From positions 30,135,375 to 30,199,374 of the forward strand of contig CAIIXF020000005.1 in assembly GCA_903813345.2 (NCBI GenBank): a DNA stretch of 64,000 nt, read 5' to 3'. The stretch comes from Owenia fusiformis (taxonomy: Eukaryota > Annelida > Polychaeta > Sabellida > Oweniidae). The position numbers and the translations under genes were made by a program. How positions within the stretch are numbered: position 1 is the stretch's first letter; each line of letters begins with the position of its first letter. Below the pieces are notes generated by a model. The model worked only from the letters and a program-made list of their open reading frames with translations. It was not told the origin of the DNA and searched no databases. Below, in pieces: positions 47,001 through 56,000 of this stretch.

Positions 47001-48764
47001 TGTTTTACATGCATTTTAATTTCATTTATTTCAGAGAGACAAACCTTCATTTGTTATCATGGGCTGATCATCAGAACTGGCAGTAGCAGTGCTGACTGTC
47101 GATATGGTAGAGAGCCTAGATACATCAGAGGCTGCATCATCTCCCAATAGACTCGTCACATCAATGTCCTAAATAAATAAACAAACACAAGTCACATGTA
47201 TTTGCTAAATATAGAATCAACTAGTCTTAAAATATGGAAATTACAGTCAATTAGCACTGAGTATTTCAACATTTCTTACGTCATCAGTTGCGAGCTTCAT
47301 GACGGAGTCTTTCACTTTTTGTTCGGCAGCTTCCTGTCTTGTTGATAGTTTTACAATATCTGAGAACATACGGGGTTTAAGGGACATTCCCCCCCACTGG
47401 CGACCTTGGATACTGTTAAACAACACATCAAGCGTTCTTGGTAGAATTCCAGCATCTTTCGGGTTTCCTGTAAAATTTTGGAAATTCATGTAGCTGTTAA
47501 ACTAATAGGGTAGGGACTGAAGATTTAACTGCGCAATTTAAATAACAGTGCAGGTGGTTGGTTGGTTGGTTTTCACGCTCACAATGAAAAATTACACTCA
47601 TCACAGTGTTGCCACTGATGATAAATTATATGTATACTCACAGTTTTCTTGTGAATGAAAATCTTTTAAAAGAAAACAATATGTTTCTCAAAGTGATTAA
47701 AAATGACTTTGTTCTATAATAGTCAACAAAGGTGAATTTCATGTTTTCATGTTAGACAATGTGGCAAGGCACTTCAATTTCACACTCGACTCTAAATATT
47801 TAAATCCGCCTGGGGCTACTGTAGAGTGGATATGACCCACACTGATATACATTGTGCAATCGATAACAACAGGGCATTAACATGCCACATGTCATAACCT
47901 TCCAATTTTTAGATGCTGACTACCGAATACCAACTGCCAGACCACAAACAACAAACATAATAAATCATAGAACATATTGCTGCATCCACTCTTAATCGTG
48001 CGGACCTTAACAATGACTTCCAAAAAAAAATTCCAAGAAGCACCAAGAAATTTTAACTCCTAGATTTGCTTGTAACAAAGATTTTTCAGTTTACCTTGTA
48101 TTGTGTATGTTTTTCCGCTGTTTGTTACACCATATGTAAACAGAAGACAATTCTGGCCATCTACAAAGTCTTTCACCTTCCCTAGCATTGTAACATTAAA
48201 AAATTCTTTTTGACTCGTCATATCTGGAAATGTCTTGGAGAATGTAAATTTGTGAGCTACTTTGCCACATCCATGCATACTGTTTTTGTAGGTAACCGAG
48301 TCTTTGGGTGCATGCATTATAACCATATGTTCATTTTCTCTCTCCAAGCAATGCTGAAAATAAAGAATAAGTATAACTTATATGGATCAGAAATATCATA
48401 TTGCAGGGGCAAAGGATTATATTAGATTACGTTTGCTTATTATTTAAACTAAAGCTGACCCTGAATATTGCAGATAATCTATTCAAATTATATTTTACGC
48501 CACTGTTGTGGAGCTATTATGATGTTCCAAACTGGATTGATTGTTAACCTGGTTTTCCCCATCTTTGATTTCTTTGTCGGAGAACGGCCGAATTCTTAAG
48601 TATATTTTCATGTTCTCGCGTCCAAGGATACTGTGATCATCCTCGCTCTGTTGGGGCTTAGATGCAATGGCAAATGATTCCAGAAGATTATTTCTACAGT
48701 TTGTGAAGATTGTCTCATCATCATCATGATGTCCTGCATCTTCGATGTCCTCTAGATCAGCCAT
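23389..48764 (-). CDS. KIF20B: KIF20B (kinesin-6, MPP1), long isoform
   Basis: The exons, in order, are 48549-48764, 48095-48353, 47280-47467, 47045-47168, 46132-46377, 45590-45773, 44952-45101, 44342-44504, 43821-44051, 43237-43376, 41985-42153, 41512-41682, 41073-41195, 39510-39617, 39089-39214, 38500-38629, 34419-34579, 34043-34139, 33742-33810, 31158-33376, 30598-30801, 30123-30296, 29021-29213, 28529-28654, 28159-28274, 27792-27936, 27278-27405, 26786-26962, 26413-26550, 25922-26050, 25415-25519, 24618-24740, 23924-24136 and 23389-23466. Every phase agrees and the total is 7,323 nt, or 2,440 aa. The protein has an N-terminal kinesin motor, a very long coiled coil and a basic tail ending [13 protein letters not shown], like the IIKRRLRTK end of human KIF20B. 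Kinesin-6 motors move to microtubule plus ends and act in cytokinesis at the midzone. The start is MADLED, just after an acceptor that follows a non-coding exon. Human KIF20B is about 1,820 aa, so this stalk is longer. Confidence 0.93.
23605..23760. repeat. Dispersed repeat, deleted copy
   Basis: This copy starts CAAGGCATTAACATGCAAAA, continues TGTCACCACC and the TTTGTTACA/GCCGAA core, and then has GGTTGGAGACTATAACAATA. Related fragments lie at 39395-39450, 39733-39800, 44802-44935 and 47875-47960 in this orientation, and at 50855-50940 and 56040-56130 in the opposite one. They appear to derive from the element at 54795-56130. Confidence 0.75.
29363..29706. repeat. 38-bp minisatellite, nine copies
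   Basis: Nine tandem copies of a 38-bp unit (TGACAGATTTGAGTACAATT, then GAATAGTGGTACTGGGTG) run without gaps; copy 7 has a 2-bp insertion. Two sub-types alternate (TACAATTGAATAG and TATAATTGAAAAG). The array lies in the KIF20B intron between exons 30123-30296 and 29021-29213. Confidence 0.95.
29931..30106. mobile_element. MITE, GATCTCCCCAG termini (copy 1)
   Basis: This 176-bp sequence has GATCTCCCCAG at its left end and CTGGGGAGATC at its right. Inside the right end is AGGGTGCTGCGCTCACTTGC. It ends 16 bp from the splice donor of exon 30123-30296. A relative in the opposite orientation lies at about 42864-43050. Confidence 0.75.
30341..30444. mobile_element. Mariner-type MITE
   Basis: This 104-bp element is bounded by TA. 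Its inverted repeats of about 30 bp start CGAGGGGTGATCAATAAGTA and end with the complement ATTGATCACCCCTCA. The TA target and terminal sequence fit a Tc1/mariner-mobilised MITE. It is non-coding and intronic in KIF20B. Confidence 0.9.
31158..33376 (-). CDS. KIF20B: KIF20B giant coiled-coil exon
   Basis: This single 2,219-nt exon encodes about 740 residues with almost no Pro or Gly breaks and continuous Leu/Ile/Glu/Lys heptad character ([19 protein letters not shown] and similar). It forms the centre of the stalk. The acceptor CTTTTTCCAG and donor CTTAAG/GTAAAC are clear, and the phases (1 in, 0 out) fit its neighbours. Coiled coils retrieve myosin, golgin and CENP-E hits, so its place in KIF20B rests on phase and on flanking exons. 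Confidence 0.88.
34701..36639 (+). mobile_element. Mariner transposon with long TIRs
   Basis: This 1,939-bp element starts CCAGGTCGTTCAATAAGTTC and ends with its complement. It is flanked by TA on both sides (34699-34700 and 36640-36641). The terminal inverted repeats are about 185 bp with scattered mismatches. Each carries an X-box-like GTTGCTATAGTAAC. It encodes one transposase on the + strand, opposite to KIF20B, in the intron after the alternative terminal exon. The uninterrupted frame and near-identical ends suggest recent insertion. Confidence 0.95.
35087..36334 (+). CDS. Mariner transposase (D,D34D), two exons
   Basis: Exons 35087-35809 and 35954-36334 give 367 aa. The N-terminus has paired helix-turn-helix DNA-binding sequence ([26 protein letters not shown] between the halves). 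The linker motif is WVPKEL. The catalytic triad is [14 protein letters not shown] and [10 protein letters not shown], with 34 residues between the second and third Asp. The protein ends NGHYFEHLK. The 144-nt intron (GTAAGC...TTTCAG, phase 0) contains an in-frame stop. Removing it restores [14 protein letters not shown], where mariners normally read YYxxVLxxLR. Transposase binds the TIRs, cuts and pastes into TA. All three catalytic Asp are present, so it may be active. Confidence 0.92.
36818..38629 (-). CDS. KIF20B: KIF20B alternative terminal exon (short isoform)
   Basis: The exon that starts at 38629 is open without a stop for 1,812 nt to the codon at 36818-36820. With the 15 upstream coding exons it gives a 1,469-aa protein. 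Inside it, AGTAAAG/GTAGGC at 38500/38499 is a good donor in phase 1 and joins in frame to the phase-1 acceptor at 34579, giving the long form. The extra tail has Ser/Gln-rich 11-residue repeats ([11 protein letters not shown], about 37828-38190), many SP/TP sites, and basic clusters ([21 protein letters not shown]). An ATTAAA signal lies at 36677-36682 after the stop. Both forms share the motor and first coiled coil. The tail is not recognisable as another family. That 1.7 kb stays open and is followed by a poly(A) signal argues it is real coding sequence. Confidence 0.8.
   Translation of the reverse strand, partial: ASALTELQKLVEELRAGVEEAHEKISQKDTQIGTLEQQLAESKGRPIIQLKDAEQASTEQIIHKIENKSTVKDSIDLFNRISKSRKTKNDAMRQTSSVFQSTPKPSEQCEIVSQVSKHSSSGQTKTVSSSFGQSREVSDSSEQSKPVSLAFDGQSRPISQSSDGQICLSPDGQSNSISQSSDGQSRPINLSSEGQSNSISQSSDGQSRPINLSSEGQSRPISQSPDGQSKVISQSSDGRSRPISQSSDGESRPISQSSDGQSRPISQSSDSGMASALYSRLSSSEQTPELVGLKQQSISKQVSVISLPPVVQLNLSTSSPDVFQSGPDVIHNDSVRETDIENLQSGAHNLPNILDDLPEYALVPSGQVYADQCIKTPPRLSLLLKDFNIPGLQFCDSPQPGTPKQPVFNFGTSKPSPLLSPKDVFKFRLETSIIPQTEKHYDNLKDVSSLTCDVTVNVSTLPSTSTPNKESTPNKVLQPSNMSLSNTQQRRIISLKKNINSNRGKPLGKRPVESHSKETGVRQTKASMLRMSQASTLQVKINGQKRQRRISPESPGRAIVTTTKKRKIVECPDSNVKPKTGTSSRPYNTRGRIKRRSLAKAFK
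40057..41049. mobile_element. Foldback mariner-type element, two 3' halves
   Basis: This 993-bp element is bounded by TA and begins CAGGGTGACCGGAAAAAAAG, with the complement at the right end. Its arms of about 350-400 bp each contain decayed transposase C-terminus pointing outward. On the minus strand (40417 to 40217) it reads [20 protein letters not shown]; on the plus strand (about 40677-40800) it reads [20 protein letters not shown]. No N-terminal half is present. The right end sits 20 bp from the splice donor of KIF20B exon 41073-41195. Confidence 0.88.
41177..41317 (-). repeat. Tandem duplication of a KIF20B splice acceptor
   Basis: A segment of about 60 bp holding the intron end (AAAAATAACAATTTCCAG on the minus strand) and the first codons of exon 41073-41195 (GAAAACACTGTTACTCAG) is repeated about 77 bp upstream. 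Both copies keep a usable AG. The inner copy is followed by the real exon. The outer copy runs [15 protein letters not shown] and continues in frame toward the inner exon. Confidence 0.85.
42154..43236 (-). other. KIF20B intron with a MITE copy
   Basis: This intron of about 1.1 kb holds a relative of the GATCTCCCCAG MITE at about 42864-43050, in the opposite orientation to the 29931 copy (ATCTCCCCAGCATTAAAGCA at its left). The right terminal repeat is eroded. Nothing else was recognised. Confidence 0.65.
43475..43604. mobile_element. Short MITE with TTTAAAGAGAGAATC ends
   Basis: The imperfect inverted ends are TTTAAAGAGAGAATCAGACC and GATCTGATTCTGCCTTTAA, about 130 bp apart. Related ends occur at 41373-41396 (ATTAAAGGGAGAATCTGATC) and near 61622. 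Sequence shared between 41400-41485 and about 61295-61375 (TTCCCTGTCATGTCTATTTT type) supports one dispersed family. Confidence 0.6.
44342..48764 (-). CDS. KIF20B: KIF20B motor-domain exons
   Basis: These eight exons encode about residues 1-510. The start strand is [12 protein letters not shown]. The P-loop GVTNSGKT is at about residues 147-154, switch I NHSSSRSH at about 376-383, switch II DLAGSE at about 411-416, and the late motor motif [11 protein letters not shown] follows. A long insertion of acidic and Ser/Thr-rich sequence (exons 47280-47467 and 47045-47168) sits between the P-loop exon and the [18 protein letters not shown] strand. Large motor insertions at this place are typical of kinesin-6. 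All nucleotide-binding residues are present, so the motor should be active. Confidence 0.95.
44802..44935. repeat. Dispersed repeat, deleted copy
   Basis: This copy joins the right-end motif CAAGGCATTAACATG to a left-end block, AACAATATGCCCCGACTTGT then GGTGGTGAC, whose complement matches the start of the element at 54797 (GTCACCACCACAAG, then CATATTGTTAT). It looks like an internal-deletion derivative next to KIF20B exon 44952-45101. Confidence 0.7.
45434..45477. repeat. Short perfect hairpin
   Basis: CAACAGGCGATTTT and AAAATCGCCTGTTG form a perfect 14-bp stem with a 16-nt loop, in a KIF20B intron. It may be a very short MITE remnant. Confidence 0.7.
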
Positions 48765-49821
48765 TATGGAAACTGAAATCAACGCAGTAAGTTATAAATG
48801 ATTCCATAATGTCTTGTGACATTTTTTCAGAGTTTATGTCCCATATCTGATTAAAGAACTGTCAGATGGTCAGTTTGCGATGAGAACTCATTTTAAATAT
48901 CATTCAAAAATATTTTTGAGAATGGTCATGACATTATGTTGAAATTGAAACAGGATATTTCAGTGAGAAATTGCACTATTTTGTCTGGGATAAATATCGA
49001 CTAGATACGAGTAGAAATAATATTGATTTACGTCATAAAATATACCCCACAGACCCCATGTTAATTAATCACAAAAAATGAAATATATTTTCTTGTATTT
49101 GACAGATAATATTTTCTTTTACTAGACATACTTTAAATTACATAACTTTTAGATTCACAAGGGTGAACTAAAACTGATGAATATCAAGCTAAAGGGAACT
49201 TTCTTCTATGACTGTCATGCTACATTTATCTGACCTGAATGAGCCACTTGGTAGTGAAACTGGTAATTACCTACTCGCATCTGAGTGATTAAAACATGCA
49301 AAATATTGATATTTTTTTCTTGTCTTTTTTTCCGTTCCATGGAATTTGTGTTGCTGGCGAATGAAATCCCAGAGATAAGGAAACCTTACTCGAGTCTCTA
49401 GCCAATACTTGTGGCCTTAGAAGAAGGTAAAGGAAACCCAAAGCTTGGAAACCCTACATTTATTTTTACAATTCAGACTTTAGATTAGATCTGGGCCAGG
49501 CACATGATGTCTAAAGAGTCAATTCTGAAGTGAGGAACCTGAATCAACACCTGTGCATCTTGTAGGCCTAGATCTAGTCTAGATCTAGTATTGGTGAAAA
49601 AATCCTAGAAATAGCCTTAGTTCCTGTAGAAGTGCATTCTTCGGAATCAAATGGATTCCATATTTACTATATGGATTGTGGCTATAAAGTTAACACATTA
49701 CTTGAATTTTGAAATAAATAGTCATTGAAATTACTGAATTTGATTTGAAAAAAGAAAATTTTTACTGACATCGGATTTTTCGAAGTCATTTTTCGTAGAT
49801 TTATAAAAGTATTTCACTCAC

Positions 49822-50070
49822 CAAAAGTATGCCTCTTGAGTCCAGGTATGCGTATAACACTCTGTCGGTGATTTCAACTCTATATTTTAGATATTATTAT
49901 GTAGATCAGGTAAAGTTGACATCAACTTAGGAGAGCTTTTTCAGTTTCAAAAATGGCCCGCTTATTTAAAATTAACCAATCAAATCATTCGGTATAAAAT
50001 TGCAAACATGGTTCGAAATAATTTGATTGGCCCATTTAGATCACGTGGCAAAAGGAACAAGAAGTTGAAG
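49822..50070. promoter_or_regulatory. Bidirectional promoter, KIF20B (-) / PBDC1 (+)
   Basis: A likely non-coding first exon of KIF20B ends at 49822 with donor GTGAGTG on the minus strand. PBDC1 starts with ATG at 50071. Between them are two CCAAT boxes in opposite orientation (AACCAAT at 49973-49979 and ATTGG near 50026), a CACGTG E-box near 50043, and, on the KIF20B strand, GCGGG (49957-49961) followed 5 nt later by TTTGAA (49946-49951). NF-Y sites with a CDE/CHR pair are the known signature of G2/M genes bound by DREAM and MuvB, which suits a cytokinesis kinesin. There is no clear TATA box. Confidence 0.6.
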
Positions 50071-53000
50071 ATGGCTGCTTTAGGAAATCTGGTAATTTTT
50101 ATATCCTTTATAGAGTTTAAAGTAGTTTAACTCCCACTGTATATATTTTATTACATACAGCGAAGACGTATACATTAGAAGTTACATCTAGATCATTTCA
50201 ATTTTGTAATTTAATCAACAATTAAGCGATTGAGCCCTATGTTATCTGAACATGTGATTTATAAAACCCGGAAGTGATGGTGTAGATAGAGTCTTTATTA
50301 TGGTTTATTTTCAGGGAAGTGGGTCCACGGCCGCTGTTAAAGACATGTTTGAAGCACCAGATAGTAAGATCGGCAATGCTGTAAGTTAAAGGCTCCTGTC
50401 TATAATCACATGTTATTTTCTCATTCAAATAAAATATGAGATGTACACAATTATTGTTATCATGGGCTTTCAACTACATGTAGATTCACACTGTGTAGAT
50501 CTAATTGGAGAAAATCAATGTCCATCGTAAAAAGTCATCGTAGATTTACAACCAAAGACAATTGTACTTAGATACAAGACTCTTTATCCAATTCCAGTAC
50601 TTACGTAGTGGGGTCGTAGCATACGATAATAGTAGTTTCTGCTGCAGTCCGTCATTAATAAGCATCTTGGGGTTATATAGGCTTAGATGTAGAAATATTG
50701 AAAGATATATTGATAATGTTGGATCAACCATCTAAAACAATTGAAACAAAAATGTTGATAAAAATGATAAAGATGAAATATTGTGTAAAAAAGACAAAGT
50801 AAAAGGAAAGAAGCGGTGACATATTCTAAAAGTCTCTAACTCTTTGCTTGTGGATGGTATTCAGCGGTTGGAGTTCGGCGGTCGGCATTCAGGATCCATA
50901 ACAAATGGCAGGTTGTGACATTTTACATGTAAATGCCTTCTTTTAGATATGATGGTTAGAAATCATTTTGATGGTGATTATTGAATTGAAATATGTGATT
51001 AAATGTAGACAACACTACTGTTAATTGACACCTTGAAATATTCAAATGCTTGTAGCAAATCCTTCTGCCTACTTGAGTATCAATGGCAAGTAAATGTGGG
51101 TAATTCAAAATTTCTTCAGCAAATTGTCTTACACCCAGAACAATGCCATTCCACATCTTAAGTTCATTATTTGGGGAGAGATAATTTCTCAACTATAAAA
51201 GTAATTTGAGACAGCTAAGGCAAGTGATGTGGGACTATTGGACCAATATTGAAGGTGATATTAGGCACACAGAACATTTTTAAATTCATTAACATTTGAC
51301 TTGAGTCCAACATCACCTGCCATGTCTGATTACATCTGTACAAACCCTTACTAATTTAATCATTTATAATTAGAGTGAACATGGTACTAATGAAGCTGTT
51401 GGTGGTAAGCCAAAGCATGAGGGTGGCCACAGCATGAGGTTTTCCAATGTCTTTGTAACTTATATTATCAAACAGAGACCACTGTATGTAAATAAGTTTG
51501 ATAGGACATGATTCAAAACCTTTCGGATTCACATCCCTCTTTAAAGTAGTTAAAATTACAAGATATTTCTTTACTGGTATGCCATTTAGACTGCGTAAAC
51601 TCAACGATGTAGGAAAAGTGTACATGCCTCAAAGCAGAACATTTCTTCTTCAAATTTAGGATCTAGCATACAGTACCCAAATTAGAAATCCATTCAAAAA
51701 GTTGTTTGTGTGGCATGTATGAAATATATGCAAAACTGATTACATTAAATAAGTTCATAGTCTGGTAATATTAAATCCATTTATTAGAGTTCATTGTCAC
51801 AGACTTGGGCAACTTCAATCTAGATCGCTTGTGGGATGAAGTTATATTGCCATAGCAATTAATTATTTTTTGACGTTGTTAAGTTTTAATGACGTAATAG
51901 TAGATTTACCTGTATTCATTTCAACTCTTTTCAATTAAAATTAGTAATCATGGATGCAGTTTGCATTCGAAATGTCTAAAACAAAAAATTGTAATAAAGT
52001 CTGTGACAATGAACACTAATAAATGGACATGCAAAACTGGTTTGAATATCCCATATTTTGTGAATGAAATATTTGTTTTATGTTATAGCCCATGATGGAG
52101 GTCCAGTGGGCCCTGAAGTCATACAGCCATGCAGAAACATACTTTAATGTGAGTTGCATTCTTTTTTAAGATGGACCATCAATAACTTTGATCTTGTTAT
52201 ATGTAGCAGATACTATGGGAAGATTAAATGATATGAACAAATTGGAAATGTTTCAGTTTAGTCAATCGAGTTTATTATCAAAGAAAAAGGTGGAAATCTT
52301 TTTCACAAAAAGTGATTTATTTACTGTTACTGTACTACTGTTAGTTAAAATTAAGATATTGTCTCACTTATTATAAATTCATTATTACATCTGTTCTCTA
52401 TTTTCTATTTCCACTCTACAGCTGATCACATCTGTCGACCCAAAGCTGTTGAAACTTACAAAGAAGGATAATGAAATCTATGCACATTTTCGTGAAGACT
52501 TTAAAGATGTGGTCATAAATAAAATAGATGAAGACTCATTGAAATCACCAGATTCTAAAAAAGTAAGAATACCAATTTATTTATACTATTTTGTGCCATC
52601 AGGTAACTAATTTGCATTATATCTTGGAAAGGAGGGCGAGTTGTTTGTAGAATGAATCGGGGGATTTTTTTCATGAATTTCGCTTATGTTTTTCATCCAA
52701 AAAACATCAATACACTTTAAAACATTTTGTTTACTTAAAGATTACACCATGTAATCCAAAAATATATTTCTCGTTTTCAAAGATAATCCATGGATTAACA
52801 CCCAGGTATTTTTATTTTTCAAACTTCAGAGGGCTGGGAATCATTGATGCTCAACGCTTTTGAATATGATAAATGCTGTTTTAAATAGGTTTTACGTATG
52901 CCATTAATTTCTCAAATTATGTAAGCTGAATGCGCCCTAGAATATTCTCTTGGAGGAATCCAATGGTAATCCAATGGTAGTTCCAAGCAGATTTTTAGAT

Positions 53001-56000
53001 GGCAGGTAAGTAAATTCTTTAGTACTCGCCTTATTGGGTTGAGTTAGTTTATATTCAAAAATTATAAATGATTCTGTAAAGATGTCAGTGTGGATGCTAT
53101 ATAGATTGCACACGTATGGAAAGCTGTATAATCCTATATTATGTAACACGAGTACAGTTTTGGTTGACATGATTGTGACTGAGTGAGAGATTAAACTCTT
53201 TAACCCTTTCACGACGATGGGCTCCATATGGAGCCCTATTATGTAATACCTTTCAGGACGATAGGCTCCTTTTGGCACCATAATTTTTATTTATATACAT
53301 CAATGAAATGATAATATCTCCAGTTCTATTCAGTATTTTTACACCAAATTTTGACAAGTTGTTCTAATACGATAGTCCTTACTAAAAATGTATTTCAGTG
53401 ATAAAATTCAAGGTATAGGTCCCTGGGCATAGGTAATTTTCAGTTTTCCCCTAAAAACTGCTCTTACTTATCCGTCACCAGGGCCAACATTTTCCTCTTA
53501 TATTCACGTCGGGAAAGGGTTAAGGTAGTTCTGCATGTTGATAATTTTTACTAATTTTGGTGATGAATAAATTATCTGATATTTATAAATTGGGCAAAAT
53601 TTTTTACATTTTAAGTGGATATAAAGAATTATGGTAACATACACATGGACCATGCATACACATACAATTACAAATGTGAAAATATTGTCCCTTTCATTGA
53701 TTATCGGTATTTATAATCATGAAAATTATTGAAAAATATCGAGACATGTCTACCTTAAAATCAAATTGGCTTACAAGTACCCTAAGCTATTTTTACATTT
53801 TTATTGCAAGAAAATCTTTTTGCAAGGGTTACAAAGGTTGAAATATTGTGGTGGCTCTATTTGGCTGGAGTTTAATATTCAGACCTAGCTATAGGTATTA
53901 TTACATTTATATGTACACTAGTATCTTGTTGACCTATATTCAGCACTGTATTGATGAATGGGCCACTTATTAGGGCCAATATTCAATCATAAAGTGTACA
54001 GGGGTAGAGATGCCAAACCAAGAAGTCTTTTTGTGTCTGTCAAAATCCATTTGCATCCTACACATCCCAACATATTATCCAAATATGTTATTAATTAATG
54101 AAACATAACAGTATAATCTTTGGATTTAGAAAGTTGTATGGGATTTCATTAGTATAAAAGTTGCTTTTGAAGCATTTTTCTATAGCCATTTTGTAGGAAA
54201 AAATGATGGAAAAAATGTATAATCTTTTAATTTGAAGTATGACCTGAATCGATTGCAAACTTTATATTTGCACATCTGATGTGATATACCATTTGTGTCA
54301 TACTGTGAAATTATTTAATTTGCAATCGATTCAGGTCATAGTGTATTTTAGGTATTTTTGTGAAATTAATAGAAACCAATGGCTTCTATTGGAATTGATG
54401 ATATCCACATGTTAAGTCAATGGGCCCATTCAATGGCAAGTCAATACACCCTTGCTGAACTAAATGACCTCAACCTCAGCCCATGTGGGTCCAAACGCCC
54501 AAATATTTTCCACAGTATTATGTGACATTGAATTCTTTATGTTACACCTAAAAATGATTCATTTTGTTCATGGGGATATCATAATGGAAAGTGCACTAGA
54601 CCCTTATTGTAATTGTATGATATCGTATTTGTGATTTGAATATACACTGTGATATTTGAGAAAAAGAATGTTTTGTTTTAGTTTCATTGCAATTTATAAC
54701 CCTAATATCCTTCCCAGAATCCTTCCTTGTCTTCCAATTTTCTAATAACCTCAGAAGTTCCTACTTTTTAAAAAAATACAATTTTCCATGATCATTTTTA
54801 TGTCACCACCACAAGTGGTGACATATTGTTATCCCATCGAACGAAGTTTGGAGGGATATAGGGAACGCCTCCGTCCGTCCGTACGTCCGTCCGTACGTAC
54901 GTCCGTCCGTCCGTCTGTCCGTCCGGGCAATAACTCAAATACCGTTGGCCCGATTTTGTTCATATTTTGTACACATATACCCTATGGGGGTAGAAGTTCT
55001 GCTCGAAAGCCGGTTTTCAAAATGGCCGCTCATTTCAAAATGGTGGCCATTTTAGTGCCGATTTTACAGTAATTTAGGTGTAATATGTAAAACTGTAATA
55101 GCAATATGTTTTAAATGTAAAAAAATTATAAAGGACATTAACAATGCTACAAATGTAGATATTAAAGAAGCACATGGCAGCCATCTTGAAAAATGGCGGC
55201 CTTTACTCGTCATTTTACAATTTTTGCTATAACTCAAAAAATAGTGGAGCGATTTTGTTCATATTTGGTATGTGAATACTATAAGCATTGCACACTGTCT
55301 AAAGACACTTTTGGTAGAAGGTGGCCATTTTGAAAAAAATTTTGAAAAATGGCCGCCATTTTAATGTATTTTACTATAACTCGAAAAGTAGTGTAGCGAT
55401 TTTGTTCATATTTGGTATGTGAATACTATAAGCATGGCACACTGTCCTATGACACTTTTGGTAGAAGGCGGCCATTTTGAAATTTTTTTTGAAAAATGGC
55501 CGCCATTTTAATGTATTTTACTATAACTCGAAAAGTAGTGGAGTGATTTTGTTCATATTTGGTATGTGAATACTATAAGCATGGCACACTGTCTATTTCT
55601 AATGACACTTTTGGTAGACAGTGGCCATTTTGAAAAATGGCCGCCATTTTAACGTATTTTACTATAACTCGAAAAGTAGTGGAGCGATTTTGTTCATATT
55701 TGATATGTGAATACTTTAAGCATGACACATTGTCTAATAAAACTTTGGGGAGTAGTCGGCCATTTTGAAAAATGGCCACCATTTTTATGTGTGTTATTTT
55801 ACAAGTACGTCTGCGATTTTTCCAAAATTTTAGAGGTGGCTACTTAAAAGCACATTATTTCTTCTGATGACAACTTGGCTAGTGAGCAACCATTTTGAAA
55901 ATGGTGGCCTTTCTGGTGTGTTGTTTTATGATATTTGCTATTCGTTTGTAAAAATGCCAGCCATTTCTGTTCGATGGGATTCGCTACGCTTTGGCGTTGC

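Noticed and set aside
54788-55072. 94-codon frame with PSVRPSVR repeats
   Set aside because: It is produced by the CCGTCCGT tract of a dispersed repeat and has no protein-like context.
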